DNA from: Luteibacter sp.
GTDB taxonomy: Bacteria; Pseudomonadota; Gammaproteobacteria; Xanthomonadales; Rhodanobacteraceae
Reading direction: 5' to 3'
Length of the DNA stretch: 64,000 nt
NCBI RefSeq assembly: GCF_009912395.1
Contig: NZ_WNDO01000011.1
Coordinates: forward strand, 102,429 to 166,428
A program made the position numbers and the translations under genes. Position 1 is the first letter of the stretch; each line of letters begins with the position of its first letter. Below the pieces are notes generated by a model, which had not been told where the DNA came from, searched no databases, and saw only the letters and a program-made list of their open reading frames with translations. Below are positions 40,544 through 48,844 of the stretch, piece by piece.

Positions 40544-43402
40544 ATGACCCAGGATTACAAGACCACCATCAATCTGCCGCAGACCGCGTTCCCCATGCGC
40601 GGCGACCTGCCCAAGCGCGAGCCCGAGTGGCTGGCCACCTGGGAGCGTGTCGGTCGTTATGCGCAGATCCAGGAAAAGACCGCCGGCCGTGACAAGGTGT
40701 TCGTGTTGCACGACGGCCCTCCGTACGCCAACGGTGCCATTCACCTGGGTCATGCGGTCAACAAGGTGCTCAAGGACGTCGTGGTCAAGTCGAAGCTGAT
40801 GGCCGGCTACCGCGCGCCCTACGTGCCGGGCTGGGACTGCCACGGCCTGCCGATCGAGATCGCGATCGAGAAAAAGTTCGGCAAGGCGGGCGACAAGCTC
40901 GACGCCGCCGCCTTCCGGCAGAAGTGCCGCGAGTACGCGCTGGCCCAGATCGACCTGCAACGCGGCGACTTCAAGCGCCTGGGCGTGCTGGGCGACTGGG
41001 AAAAGCCGTACCGCACGCTCGACTTCACCTACGAGGCCGACATGATCCGCGCCCTGGCGCGCATCGTCGACAACGGCCACGTCGTGCGCGGCGCCAAGCC
41101 GGTGTACTGGTGCTTCGACTGCGGCTCGGCGCTGGCCGAGGCGGAAATCGAATATGGCGAGAAGACCTCGCCGGCCGTCGATGTCGCCTATGACGCGATC
41201 CATCCGAAGGAAATCGGTGCGGAGTTCGGCGTGGACGTGGGCGACGCCATTGTCGCCGTGCCCATCTGGACCACCACGCCGTGGACGCTGCCGTCCAGCC
41301 AGGCCGTGTCGCTCGGTGGCGAGATCGAATACGCCCTCGTCGAAGGCCCGGCGCGCGACGGCAAGCGCGTGCTGCTGGTGCTCGCCTCGGCGCTCGCCGC
41401 CAAGGCGCTCGCCCGCTATGGCGTGGACGAAGTGACCGTGCTCGGCCATGTGCAGGGCGCTGTCCTCGAGAACAAGCTGCTCCAGCACCCGTTCTACGAC
41501 CGCAAGGTGCCGGTGATCCTCGGTGACCACGTGTCGGCTGAAGACGGTACCGGCGCCGTGCACACCGCGCCCGACCACGGCGCGGAAGACTTCGCCGTGG
41601 GCCTCCACTACGGCATCGGCACGCTCAACTACGTGGACGGTCGCGGCGTGTATCGCAGCGACGTCCCGCTCGCGGGCGACGTGGCCCTGGCCGGCCAGCA
41701 CATCTGGAAGGCCAACGACGTCATCGTCGACCTGCTGCGTCCGCGTGGCGTGTTGCTGGCCGCCGCGAAGCTCACCCATAGCTACCCGAACTGCTGGCGC
41801 CACAAGACCCCGGTGATCTACCGCGCCACGCCGCAGTGGTTCATCAGCATGGAAGAAGCGAACCTTCGCCGCACCGCGCTCACCTCGATCAAGAGCGTGC
41901 GCTGGGTGCCGGGCTGGGGCGAAGAGCGCATCGCCGGCATGATCGACGGTCGTCCCGACTGGTGCATCTCGCGCCAGCGTACCTGGGGCGTGCCCATCAC
42001 CCTGTTCATCGACAAGAACACGCACGAGCCGCACCCGGATTCCGTCGCGCTGATGGAGAAGGTCGCCAAGCGCGTGGAAGGCGAGGGCATCGATTGCTGG
42101 TTCACCCTCGACCCGCGTGACCTGCTCGGCGACGACGCCGACAAGTACGAAAAGGTCACCGACGTCCTCGATGTCTGGTTCGACTCGGGTGTCAGCCACC
42201 ACGCCGTGATCGGTGCACGTCCCGAACTGCAGGCCAACGGCGCGTCCGAGTACAAGGTGATGTACCTGGAAGGCTCCGACCAGCATCGCGGCTGGTTCCA
42301 GTCGTCGCTGCTGACCTCGGCCGCCATCCACGGCCGTGCGCCGTACGACCATGTGCTCACCCACGGCTTCACCGTGGACGCGCAGGGCCGCAAGATGTCC
42401 AAGTCGCTGGGCAACGGCATTGAGCCGCAGGACATCATGAAGACCCTGGGCGCCGACATCCTGCGCCTGTGGATCTGCTCCACCGATTACCGCAATGAAA
42501 TGTCGCTGTCGGACGAGATCCTGAAGCGCGTGTCGGATACCTATCGCCGTATCCGCAACACGGCGCGCTTTCTACTCGGCAACCTCGACGGCTTCGATCC
42601 GGACAAGCACCTGCTCGCCACCGACGCCTGCCTCGAACTGGATCGTTGGGCGGTGCAGCAGGCGGCCGACACGCAGGCGGCCATCGTCGCGGCGTACGAG
42701 CGCTACGATTTTCCCGAGATCGTCCAGCGCGTGCAGAACTTCTGCACCAACGAACTCGGCGCGTTGTACCTCGACGTGACCAAGGATCGTCTCTACACGA
42801 TGCCGACCGACAGCAAGGGTCGTCGCAGCGCACAGAGCGCGATGTATCGCATCGTCGAGGCGATGGTGCGCTGGATCGCGCCGATCCTGAGCTTCACCGC
42901 CGAGGAAATCTGGCAGCACCTGCCGGGTTCGCGCGATGAATCGGTGTTGTTCAACACGTTCTACGACGGTCTCGACGTGCGCCAGGACGCCGACAAGCGC
43001 GGCTGGTGGGCAAACCTGATCGCTATCCGCGAAACCGCTTCTCGCGTGCTTGAGGGTATGCGCAAGGCGGGTCAGATCGGCGCCTCGCTGGACGCCACGC
43101 TGACCATCCATGCGGACAAGGCCGTACAGGCCGCGCTGGCGGAGTCGGCCGACGAGCTTCGCTTCTTCTTCATCACCTCCGATGCGATCCTTGCGCCGGT
43201 CGATGGTCGCCCGGATTCGGCGGAGAAGGTGGAAACCGAGCTCGGCGAGGTCTACGTTTCGGCCAGCGTCAACGACGACACTAAGTGCGTGCGTTGCTGG
43301 CACCACCGCCCCGACGTGGGTGCCGATCCTGCCCATCCGGAACTCTGTGGCCGTTGCGTCGAGAACGTAACGGGGCAGGGCGAGGACCGTCGCTGGTTCT
43401 GA
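40544..43402 (+). CDS. ileS: Isoleucyl-tRNA synthetase
   Basis: Class I synthetase of 952 residues. HIGH-type motif HLGH (67-70), editing domain (about 190-400), KMSKS (about 617) and a C-terminal zinc finger (CVRCW about 915, CGRC about 934). The zinc-bearing, E. coli-like form is the mupirocin-sensitive type in general. It follows ribF by 51 bases and precedes lspA. Confidence 0.98.
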   Translation: MTQDYKTTINLPQTAFPMRGDLPKREPEWLATWERVGRYAQIQEKTAGRDKVFVLHDGPPYANGAIHLGHAVNKVLKDVVVKSKLMAGYRAPYVPGWDCHGLPIEIAIEKKFGKAGDKLDAAAFRQKCREYALAQIDLQRGDFKRLGVLGDWEKPYRTLDFTYEADMIRALARIVDNGHVVRGAKPVYWCFDCGSALAEAEIEYGEKTSPAVDVAYDAIHPKEIGAEFGVDVGDAIVAVPIWTTTPWTLPSSQAVSLGGEIEYALVEGPARDGKRVLLVLASALAAKALARYGVDEVTVLGHVQGAVLENKLLQHPFYDRKVPVILGDHVSAEDGTGAVHTAPDHGAEDFAVGLHYGIGTLNYVDGRGVYRSDVPLAGDVALAGQHIWKANDVIVDLLRPRGVLLAAAKLTHSYPNCWRHKTPVIYRATPQWFISMEEANLRRTALTSIKSVRWVPGWGEERIAGMIDGRPDWCISRQRTWGVPITLFIDKNTHEPHPDSVALMEKVAKRVEGEGIDCWFTLDPRDLLGDDADKYEKVTDVLDVWFDSGVSHHAVIGARPELQANGASEYKVMYLEGSDQHRGWFQSSLLTSAAIHGRAPYDHVLTHGFTVDAQGRKMSKSLGNGIEPQDIMKTLGADILRLWICSTDYRNEMSLSDEILKRVSDTYRRIRNTARFLLGNLDGFDPDKHLLATDACLELDRWAVQQAADTQAAIVAAYERYDFPEIVQRVQNFCTNELGALYLDVTKDRLYTMPTDSKGRRSAQSAMYRIVEAMVRWIAPILSFTAEEIWQHLPGSRDESVLFNTFYDGLDVRQDADKRGWWANLIAIRETASRVLEGMRKAGQIGASLDATLTIHADKAVQAALAESADELRFFFITSDAILAPVDGRPDSAEKVETELGEVYVSASVNDDTKCVRCWHHRPDVGADPAHPELCGRCVENVTGQGEDRRWF

Positions 43403-43462
43403 CCCGGCGACGTCGTCCCCTTTACCCGCGCCACCGGAGGGCGCGGGTCGCTCCCGTAAACC

Positions 43463-43975
43463 ATGGCTGACCGAATGACCCTACGTCCCAAACCCAATGC
43501 GCTGTCCTGGCTGTGGCTCGCCGCCGCCATGATCGTGCTCGACCAGCTCACGAAGTGGTGGGCCCTCACGGCTCTCCAGCCGGCGGAGACGCCGCATCCG
43601 GTGATTCCGGGCATCCTCAACTGGACGCTCACCTTCAACACCGGCGCCGCGTTCAGCTTCCTGGCCGACAGCGCCGGCTGGCAGCGCTGGTTCTTCGCCC
43701 TGCTGGCCCTGGGTATCAGTGCCATGCTCAGTGTGTGGCTGGCCCGCACATCGCGAAACGACTGGCGCACGGCCCTGCCGCTGGCGCTGATCGTGGGCGG
43801 TGCCCTGGGCAACCTGATCGATCGTCTCCACGCCGCCAAGGTGACGGACTTCATCCAGGTTTTCCTGGGCAGCTACCCGTTCCCGGTGTTCAACGTGGCC
43901 GATTCGGCCATCAGTGTGGGCGCCGTGGCGCTGATCGTGTTCAGTATCTTCTCCGGCTCCCCCAAGCGCCCCTGA
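43463..43975 (+). CDS. lspA: Lipoprotein signal peptidase LspA
   Basis: Aspartyl peptidase that cleaves the signal of lipid-modified prolipoproteins in the inner membrane, the step after Lgt (13.9 kb). 170 residues with four helices. The catalytic aspartates are in GNLIDRL (about D120) and NVADSAI (about D146); NTGAAFS is the conserved substrate loop. A REP variant follows the stop by five bases. Confidence 0.97.
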   Translation: MADRMTLRPKPNALSWLWLAAAMIVLDQLTKWWALTALQPAETPHPVIPGILNWTLTFNTGAAFSFLADSAGWQRWFFALLALGISAMLSVWLARTSRNDWRTALPLALIVGGALGNLIDRLHAAKVTDFIQVFLGSYPFPVFNVADSAISVGAVALIVFSIFSGSPKRP

Positions 43976-43980
43976 TCGCC

Positions 43981-44037
43981 TGTAGGAGCGCGCCTTGCGC
44001 GCGACCGGCCGGGTCGCGCGCAAGGCGCGCTCCTACA
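43981..44037. repeat. Paired REP palindrome 6 (variant)
   Basis: Long perfect inverted repeat between lspA and ispH. It differs from the other copies by an extra C/G in each arm (GCGCCTTGCGC and GCGCAAGGCGC), with both arms changed together, so the pairing is kept. Confidence 0.9.
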
Positions 44038-44106
44038 CGTCACGGGCAGCCATGCGATAATGCCCAGGCTCCCCACTCGCGGCTCCAGGCCGTCACGAGG
44101 CACCTC

Positions 44107-45048
44107 TTGGATATCCTCCTCGCCAATCCCCGCGGTTTCTGCGCCGGTGTCGATCGCGCCATCGCCATTGTCGAGCGTGCGCTCGAATCCTATGGCGCGC
44201 CGATCTACGTCCGCCACGAGGTCGTGCACAACCGGTACGTTGTCGAGCGCCTGCGCGCCGATGGCGCCGTCTTCGTGGAAGAACTGGACGAGGTGCCGGA
44301 CAACGCCACGGTGATCTTCAGCGCCCACGGCGTGCCCAAGGCCGTCCGCGAGGAAGCCGATCGCCGCGGTCTCAAGGTGTTCGATGCGACCTGCCCGCTC
44401 GTGACCAAGGTGCACATGGAGGTCGCCCGCCTGGGTCGCGCCGGTTACGACGTGATCCTGATCGGGCACGCAGGCCATCCGGAAGTCGAAGGCACCATGG
44501 GCCAGTGGAACCAGGCCAACACGGGCCAGATCTACCTGGTGGAGTCGGTCGACGATGTGCTTCGCCTCGTGCCGGAGCAGCCCGAAAAGCTTGCCTTCGT
44601 TACGCAAACCACGCTGTCGGTGGACGACACGATCGCCATCATCAAGGCCCTGCGCGAGAAGTTCACCGCCATCGAAGGCCCGCGCAAGGACGATATCTGC
44701 TACGCCACGCAGAACCGCCAGGATGCCGTGCGCCGCTTGGCCGATGCCGTGGACCTCGTGCTGGTGGTCGGTTCGGTGAATAGCTCCAATTCCAACCGCC
44801 TGCGCGAGCTGGCCGAGAAGCAGGGCGTCACCGCCTACCTGATCGACGGCGCCCAGCACATCGAGAAAGCCTGGATCGACGGCAAGGCCCGCATCGGCGT
44901 CACGGCCGGCGCATCCGCACCCGAGAAGCTGGTGCAGGAAGTCATCGCCCGACTCCAGTCCTGGGGCGCCGGTAGCGTGCGGGAACTGGACGGCGAGGCG
45001 GAGAACATCACCTTCGCGCTGCCCAAGGAGCTCCGCCTCGCCAGTTGA
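44107..45048 (+). CDS. ispH: 4-hydroxy-3-methylbut-2-enyl diphosphate reductase
   Basis: Last step of the MEP pathway, giving IPP and DMAPP. 313 residues; the three cysteines that hold the [4Fe-4S] cluster are C12 (ANPRGFCAG), about C96 (DATCPLV) and about C197 (DDICYATQ). The start is TTG at 44107 with GAGG upstream; no ATG or GTG fits the family N-terminus ([11 protein letters not shown]). Last gene of the murJ-to-ispH block. Confidence 0.96.
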   Translation: MDILLANPRGFCAGVDRAIAIVERALESYGAPIYVRHEVVHNRYVVERLRADGAVFVEELDEVPDNATVIFSAHGVPKAVREEADRRGLKVFDATCPLVTKVHMEVARLGRAGYDVILIGHAGHPEVEGTMGQWNQANTGQIYLVESVDDVLRLVPEQPEKLAFVTQTTLSVDDTIAIIKALREKFTAIEGPRKDDICYATQNRQDAVRRLADAVDLVLVVGSVNSSNSNRLRELAEKQGVTAYLIDGAQHIEKAWIDGKARIGVTAGASAPEKLVQEVIARLQSWGAGSVRELDGEAENITFALPKELRLAS

Positions 45049-45051
45049 GGC

Positions 45052-45080
45052 TTGCGTCCGGGCGTCGGGTTACCTACAAT
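45052..45080 (+). promoter_or_regulatory. Promoter of tRNA-Thr
   Basis: TTGCGT (45052-45057) and TACAAT (45075-45080) with a 17-base spacer, 10 bases before the tRNA. Confidence 0.7.
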
Positions 45081-45090
45081 TCCGCCTCTC

Positions 45091-45166
45091 GCCGGAATAG
45101 CTCAGTTGGTAGAGCGCGTCATTCGTAATGATGAGGTCGTAGGTTCGATTCCTATTTCCGGCACCA
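45091..45166 (+). tRNA. tRNA-Thr (anticodon CGT)
   Basis: 76-base tRNA with encoded CCA. Acceptor GCCGGAA/TTCCGGC, D arm GCTC..GAGC, anticodon arm CGTCA-TTCGTAA-TGATG, T arm with GTTCGATTC. The loop gives anticodon CGT, reading ACG. The phage integrase begins about 150 bases downstream, so the 3' half is the probable attachment site. Confidence 0.97.
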
Positions 45167-45175
45167 CATACCGAT
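45120..45175 (+). mobile_element. Probable left attachment site (attL) in the tRNA 3' end
   Basis: Tyrosine integrases of this type use the anticodon loop to the 3' end of a tRNA as core site. The bounds are approximate: the second copy that would define the core must lie beyond the right edge of the window. Confidence 0.5.
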
Positions 45176-45192
45176 CCACAGTGATCCTCGAT

Positions 45193-45233
45193 AGCCCCTA
45201 AAAGCCCGATATATAAGGCATTTAGGGGCTTTT
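45193..45233 (+). terminator. Terminator downstream of tRNA-Thr
   Basis: AGCCCCTAAA and TTTAGGGGCT form a perfect 10-bp stem around an 18-base loop, followed by TTT. It ends the tRNA transcript and shields the integrase from it. Confidence 0.75.
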
Positions 45234-45290
45234 CGCATGTGCCCTTCTCCACCGTCGATACCCATGCCCCGCATGCTCGTGCACAATCGC

Positions 45291-45306
45291 TGCACATGCG
45301 TGTGCA
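45291..45306. promoter_or_regulatory. Palindrome before the integrase start
   Basis: TGCACA-TGCG-TGTGCA, with a further TGCACA just upstream (45280-45285). It ends 11 bases before the integrase ATG and could be an operator or an integrase arm site. Confidence 0.4.
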
Positions 45307-45317
45307 CGGAGGGTGGG

Positions 45318-46289
45318 ATGGCGAGTATCTACAAGCTAGGGAAGAAGTGGCGCGCCCAGGTGTCTATCAGGGGTGTGCGCGAGACGGAGGTCTTCGCCAC
45401 GAAACAGCAGGCATCCGCTTGGGCCATGGACAAGGAAGCGGCTGGAAAGGTCGGCAAGATGCCCAACAGGACGCTTGGGGACGCCCTCCGTCGATTCGCC
45501 AAAGAGGTCTCTCCGGGTCGTCCTGGCGAGACGTGGGAGGTCACGCGGTGCAACGCCATGTGCCGCCTGAAGATGGCCGATATCCTGCTGAAGGATCTAG
45601 ACCGGTCCGACTTGGCTACTTGGCGAGATACCCGGCTGAAGACCGTTAAGCCGGCGACCGTGTTGCGGGACATCAACCTGCTCCGGTCCGTCTTCAAAAT
45701 GTGCGCTGGCGACTGGCAATGGATGCATGAAAGCCCCCTAGAAGGCCTTTCACTCCCCAAGCCGCCCGGTGGCAGGCGTAGGCGCATCACGAAGAAAGAG
45801 ATTGAGGCCCTGAAGATCGCCTCTGGAATGACCAATGAGTACGCCGTGAAGACGGCTACCGATCGAACTATGATGGCCTTCCACTTGGCTCTAGAAACAG
45901 CCATGCGGTCGAGTGAGATACTTGGACTCACCTGGGCCAATGTAGACCTTCGCAAGCGGGTGGCTCACCTTCCGAAGACGAAAAACGGGGACAGCCGGGA
46001 CGTCCCACTATCCACTGAGGCCGTGACAATCCTTAAATGCTTCCCGAAGGGCGATGGGAAGATTTTCGACCTAGACGACCGCGAGCGCGACGCTTTATGG
46101 CGAAAAGTCAGGGACAGAAGCGGTATTGAAAATCTACACTTTCACGATTCCCGAGCTGAAGCCATCTGGCGTTTGTCAAAGAAGCTCGACGTGATGCAGC
46201 TCGCCAGAGCTATCGGCCATCGCGACCTGAAAAGTCTCATGCTCTATTACGAAGAATCAGCCGAGGACATGGCTAAGCGGCTTGATTGA
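45318..46289 (+). CDS. int: Phage tyrosine integrase
   Basis: 323-residue site-specific recombinase that inserts and excises the prophage. N-terminal arm/SAM-like domain (1-150; MASIYKLGKKWRAQVSIRG), catalytic domain 160-323. Active-site residues: R197 (ETAMRSSE), K222 (PKTKNG), H276 and R279 (HDSR), H301 (IGHRD), and nucleophile Y310 or Y311 (MLYYEES). The ATG at 45318 follows GGAGGGTGGG. It is convergent with and overlaps the excisionase-like gene by 17 bases. Confidence 0.95.
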   Translation: MASIYKLGKKWRAQVSIRGVRETEVFATKQQASAWAMDKEAAGKVGKMPNRTLGDALRRFAKEVSPGRPGETWEVTRCNAMCRLKMADILLKDLDRSDLATWRDTRLKTVKPATVLRDINLLRSVFKMCAGDWQWMHESPLEGLSLPKPPGGRRRRITKKEIEALKIASGMTNEYAVKTATDRTMMAFHLALETAMRSSEILGLTWANVDLRKRVAHLPKTKNGDSRDVPLSTEAVTILKCFPKGDGKIFDLDDRERDALWRKVRDRSGIENLHFHDSRAEAIWRLSKKLDVMQLARAIGHRDLKSLMLYYEESAEDMAKRLD

Positions 46290-46479
46290 TCCTATTCCGC
46301 TTCACCCAATCCTTTACCTCGGATGGATACCACAGCTTGACCTTTCGACTGAGCTGATAGGGGGTAGGGAAACCCGGCTTGCAGGCGATGCGCTCCAGAA
46401 AGTGCCGTCGTGAGACGCCGCCCAGGAACGCTGCCACAGCATCGGCATTCCACATCGAATCGTCGTTAGCCGCCGCCAT
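46273..46479 (-). CDS. Excisionase/AlpA-like DNA-binding protein
   Basis: 68-residue winged-helix-like protein: MWNADAVAAFLGGVSRRHF then VKLWYPSEVKDWVKRNR, the pattern of MerR-type HTH excisionases. It would direct integrase toward excision. Last gene of the leftward operon; overlaps integrase on the other strand and the upstream gene by 14 bases. Confidence 0.75.
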   Translation of the reverse strand: MAAANDDSMWNADAVAAFLGGVSRRHFLERIACKPGFPTPYQLSRKVKLWYPSEVKDWVKRNRINQAA

Positions 46480-46717
46480 CTTCCACCCCCTCCCGTTCGG
46501 GCCTTCCTGCTTCCCAGGCTCGATCTAGTTCATCGGCAGCCCGCTGTATTGCGCCATCGACAGTCTGCCCACCTTTGGACCAAGACTTACTAAGCGTATT
46601 TTTGACGCTATCGAAGTCTCCGAATGGGTAGCTGCTTGCACCCCACAGTAGACGCCTCACATCTTCGCTTGATAGTGGGCCGCATACTTCTGCAACCATG
46701 TCACCAATAGTGGTCAC
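46466..46717 (-). CDS. Small phage protein of unknown function
   Basis: 83 residues starting at GTG 46717, chosen because GGGGAGG lies eight bases upstream; it overlaps the preceding stop (GTGA). Helical sequence (SSEDVRRLLWGASSYPFGDF; VDGAIQRAADELDRAWEAG). No family recognised. Confidence 0.65.
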   Translation of the reverse strand: MTTIGDMVAEVCGPLSSEDVRRLLWGASSYPFGDFDSVKNTLSKSWSKGGQTVDGAIQRAADELDRAWEAGRPEREGVEDGGG

Positions 46718-46857
46718 TTCTGGTCCTCCCCATATCCCCATTCGCGCATGAGTTGCTTTGCTCTGGTGATAGTTGCCTGCACAGGCGTACAAAAACCATC
46801 AAAGTCGATTTCTTTCATCGCCAACACCAGCGCATGGGCGTAGGCGGCGTCGTGCAC
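46714..46857 (-). CDS. Very small phage protein (47 residues)
   Basis: Reads VHDAAYAHALVLAMKEIDFD..., ending WGYGEDQK, with the stop overlapping the next GTG start. Sequence is protein-like and amphipathic. The GTG start is uncertain, and the first 59 bases overlap the next gene in another frame. No family recognised. Confidence 0.5.
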   Translation of the reverse strand: MHDAAYAHALVLAMKEIDFDGFCTPVQATITRAKQLMREWGYGEDQK

Positions 46858-46948
46858 TAATGCACTGCGTGTCGCGGCGCTTGCAGGGCTTATCCAAGCC
46901 CGTCAGATCGGCCACTTCCTCGGGCGTGAGCCAGAGCGTTGTCGTCAT
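46799..46948 (-). CDS. DUF4224-like small phage protein
   Basis: 49 residues beginning MTTTLWLTPEEVADLTGL, the opening of DUF4224 proteins found near phage integrases. The second half departs from the family, so it may be shortened or frameshifted. AGGGAGAG lies eight bases upstream. ATGA overlap with the preceding gene. Confidence 0.6.
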   Translation of the reverse strand: MTTTLWLTPEEVADLTGLDKPCKRRDTQCISARRRLRPCAGVGDERNRL

Positions 46949-47106
46949 GACGCGCTCTCCCTTTCGTCCTTCCTACCCTTCTGGCGCTCGCTCTTGTGCG
47001 TGTTCCTCTTCGTCAAGGATCCAGGGGCGCCCCCATGTCGATTTCCGGGGCGACGCGACCAATACTCGAAGCCTGGCGCCTTACGACCTTTCCTCGTCCG
47101 GCTCAC
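46945..47106 (-). CDS. Small basic phage protein
   Basis: 53 residues starting at GTG: SRTRKGRKAPGFEYWSRRPG then THKSERQKGRKDERES. This highly basic pattern is common among temperate-phage small proteins; role unknown, nucleic-acid binding is plausible. GGGAGG lies six bases upstream. It overlaps neighbours on both sides (GTGTGA, ATGA). Confidence 0.65.
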   Translation of the reverse strand: MSRTRKGRKAPGFEYWSRRPGNRHGGAPGSLTKRNTHKSERQKGRKDERESAS

Positions 47107-47312
47107 ACCCCACCTCCCGCCCTGTCTTTCGGTGAATGTTCGTCGTAGCCGTTGAGCTTCATCAGGAGCTTCAGTCGAGCTACGTCTTCGCGCGAAGATT
47201 GCAGCTTGTCTATCAGCTCACCTTGCCGCGTGATCGCCCAACGCATCATTGCGGCCCATACAATGATTCCGCCGAGATAAAGGCCGCCAAGGAAGAACGG
47301 CAGGTGAGTCAT
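47103..47312 (-). CDS. Small membrane protein
   Basis: 69 residues with one N-terminal helix (PFFLGGLYLGGIIVWAAMM) and a charged C-terminal helix. Could be an inner-membrane exclusion or anchoring protein; no family recognised. Coupled on both sides in the leftward operon. Confidence 0.65.
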   Translation of the reverse strand: MTHLPFFLGGLYLGGIIVWAAMMRWAITRQGELIDKLQSSREDVARLKLLMKLNGYDEHSPKDRAGGGV

Positions 47313-47731
47313 GAGCCACCTCCCACCCTGTCGATGAGGGCGCGCAGCTTCTCCACATCCTCGGCCGAGGGATTCGGGTCATCCTTATGGGCGTAGGCTC
47401 GCTGGGCACAGGCGATGACCGATGACCAGGAGACGCCTTTGCTGAAGACGACCGCGCCGACCTTCGCCGGAGCGTCAAGCTTGGCCTCGACCCCCGCCGC
47501 GCGCTGGGACTGGGCGCGGAGCATCGCGTAAACGTCGTTGAGGCCGGAATTCGCAGCCACCCAGGCTCCGTCACGGACCAGGCACCCAGCAACATTCATC
47601 TCATGTGGCCCGTGGCCGGCCCAGTCCTGGGCTCGCGCCTTCCGCAGTCCGGCATCCAGCTCCCGCAGTACCGTCTGGGCCTCGGCAATCTTGCCAAGGG
47701 CGGTCTCCACCATCTCAGGGGTGAGGGTCAT
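47309..47731 (-). CDS. Phage protein of unknown function
   Basis: 140-residue soluble, mostly helical protein (MTLTPEMVETALGKIAEAQT; later SAEDVEKLRALIDRV). No motif or family recognised. It overlaps both neighbours by four bases. Confidence 0.65.
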   Translation of the reverse strand: MTLTPEMVETALGKIAEAQTVLRELDAGLRKARAQDWAGHGPHEMNVAGCLVRDGAWVAANSGLNDVYAMLRAQSQRAAGVEAKLDAPAKVGAVVFSKGVSWSSVIACAQRAYAHKDDPNPSAEDVEKLRALIDRVGGGS

Positions 47732-47907
47732 GGCATCACCTCGATGCGCTTGCGTCCTTGGCGTTTGTAGACGGTCACGGGGCCATCCTGACCGTAGACC
47801 ATGGCGTAGTGCTTGATCTGCTGTAGTGCCTGATCTTCAGGGCCAGTGACGGAAACCGCATACTTTTCGTCCTGCCACAGCTCGTAGGTGGAGTAGGTTA
47901 GGGTCAT
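47728..47907 (-). CDS. Small phage protein (59 residues)
   Basis: Reads MTLTYSTYELWQDEKYAVSV and ends VYKRQGRKRIEVMP. A small beta-rich fold is likely. Fits exactly between neighbours with ATGA overlaps at both ends. Function unknown. Confidence 0.65.
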   Translation of the reverse strand: MTLTYSTYELWQDEKYAVSVTGPEDQALQQIKHYAMVYGQDGPVTVYKRQGRKRIEVMP

Positions 47908-48107
47908 AGCCGCTGTACTCCTATGTTGACTCGCTGCGCTCCATCCTCACGAGCCTCGTTGAGCTGCCAGACGCGATAAGTGACGCGCCATAGGCTCATA
48001 TTGCCAAGGCGGATGCCGTCGCCAACAGCAGGGATGGCTCGCATATGTAGCTCTGCCAGCGCGTCGTCTTGATGCTCGGTAACGATGTGGACGTAGTAAT
48101 CAGCCAT
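47904..48107 (-). CDS. Small phage protein
   Basis: 67 residues, MADYYVHIVTEHQDDALAEL then GNMSLWRVTYRVWQLNEA; a small beta-alpha fold. The start at 48107 follows AGGTGCCGGG and is preferred over 48131. Function unknown. Confidence 0.65.
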   Translation of the reverse strand: MADYYVHIVTEHQDDALAELHMRAIPAVGDGIRLGNMSLWRVTYRVWQLNEAREDGAQRVNIGVQRL

Positions 48108-48315
48108 GTCCCGGCACCTCCTGTTCGCCAAGAGTTACAACCGTGTCTTTCGCGGCTGACCTTATCCACTCGTCCAGCGACACCGTATCGACTGGCACGG
48201 GTGGATGGTCCTGCGTGTAGCGGACCTCGCCATCGCGGGCGTCGATGACGTAGTAGGTGTGGCGACCGCTGGGAAGCACGTCGCCCGCTACGGGTTGAAT
48301 GCGAGGATCACGCAT
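48100..48315 (-). CDS. Small phage protein
   Basis: 71 residues, MRDPRIQPVAGDVLPSGRHT then VSLDEWIRSAAK. The first half resembles small beta-barrel phage proteins that open with QPGDVL. Function unknown. Overlaps neighbours on both sides. Confidence 0.65.
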   Translation of the reverse strand: MRDPRIQPVAGDVLPSGRHTYYVIDARDGEVRYTQDHPPVPVDTVSLDEWIRSAAKDTVVTLGEQEVPGHG

Positions 48316-48529
48316 TGGGCACCTCCTGTTCGGCAGGCGGCATCGGCTGATCCTTGAACCAGCAGAATCGCTCGCGCGGCCACTGCACGTAGTAATGGGC
48401 TCCCGTAGCGGTATCCGTCACGATGGCGATCGAAAGAACCGTATTCGCAGCCAGCCAGAAGTAGTGCTTCACGTTCTCGTAAACGACTTGCGTCGTGCTG
48501 TCGTCGCGGTACAGCGTGAGCTTACGCAT
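48308..48529 (-). CDS. Small phage protein
   Basis: 73 residues, beta-rich (MRKLTLYRDDSTTQVVYENV; GAHYYVQWPRERFCWFKDQP). Start has GGGAGG nine bases upstream. Function unknown. Confidence 0.65.
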   Translation of the reverse strand: MRKLTLYRDDSTTQVVYENVKHYFWLAANTVLSIAIVTDTATGAHYYVQWPRERFCWFKDQPMPPAEQEVPNA

Positions 48530-48565
48530 TGGTCACCTCCCTCGCGGCGGCGATGTAGTTGGTCG

Positions 48566-48844
48566 TCATGCTGCGTCTTCCTTGCGTTCTCCGGCATCGA
48601 CCCACCGGTTTAGGGGTGAAAGTAGGCGGACGAAAAATTGTTCAACGGTGTCCGATGACCGCTTCATCCAATCGGCCATTAGGCTTGTCAGCCACACTGA
48701 AAGCGAGACGGGGAGGAGGGCAACCGAAACGACAATGAGCAAATAAAATCTTGGGTTTCTAATGGTCCTATTTCTTATCAACTTTGCGCGACGCTTTCTT
48801 TCTGCCCGTGCAGCATCCTCCACTGCCTTATCCAGCACGCTCAT
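48566..48844 (-). CDS. Small membrane protein with basic N-terminus
   Basis: 92 residues: charged RAERKRRAKLIRNRTIRNP, then one strong membrane helix (FYLLIVVSVALLPVSLSVWL) and a cytoplasmic or periplasmic amphipathic tail. Function unknown; superinfection exclusion is a possibility only by analogy. Confidence 0.65.
   Translation of the reverse strand: MSVLDKAVEDAARAERKRRAKLIRNRTIRNPRFYLLIVVSVALLPVSLSVWLTSLMADWMKRSSDTVEQFFVRLLSPLNRWVDAGERKEDAA

Noticed and set aside
39974..42364. 796-codon open frame opposite ribF and ileS
   Set aside because: Spans two clear housekeeping genes in antisense; no domains.
48522..48569. 15-codon frame (MTTNYIAAAREVTNA) filling a small gap in the leftward operon
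   Set aside because: Its ATG overlaps the upstream stop, so it might be translated, but it is too short to support as a gene.
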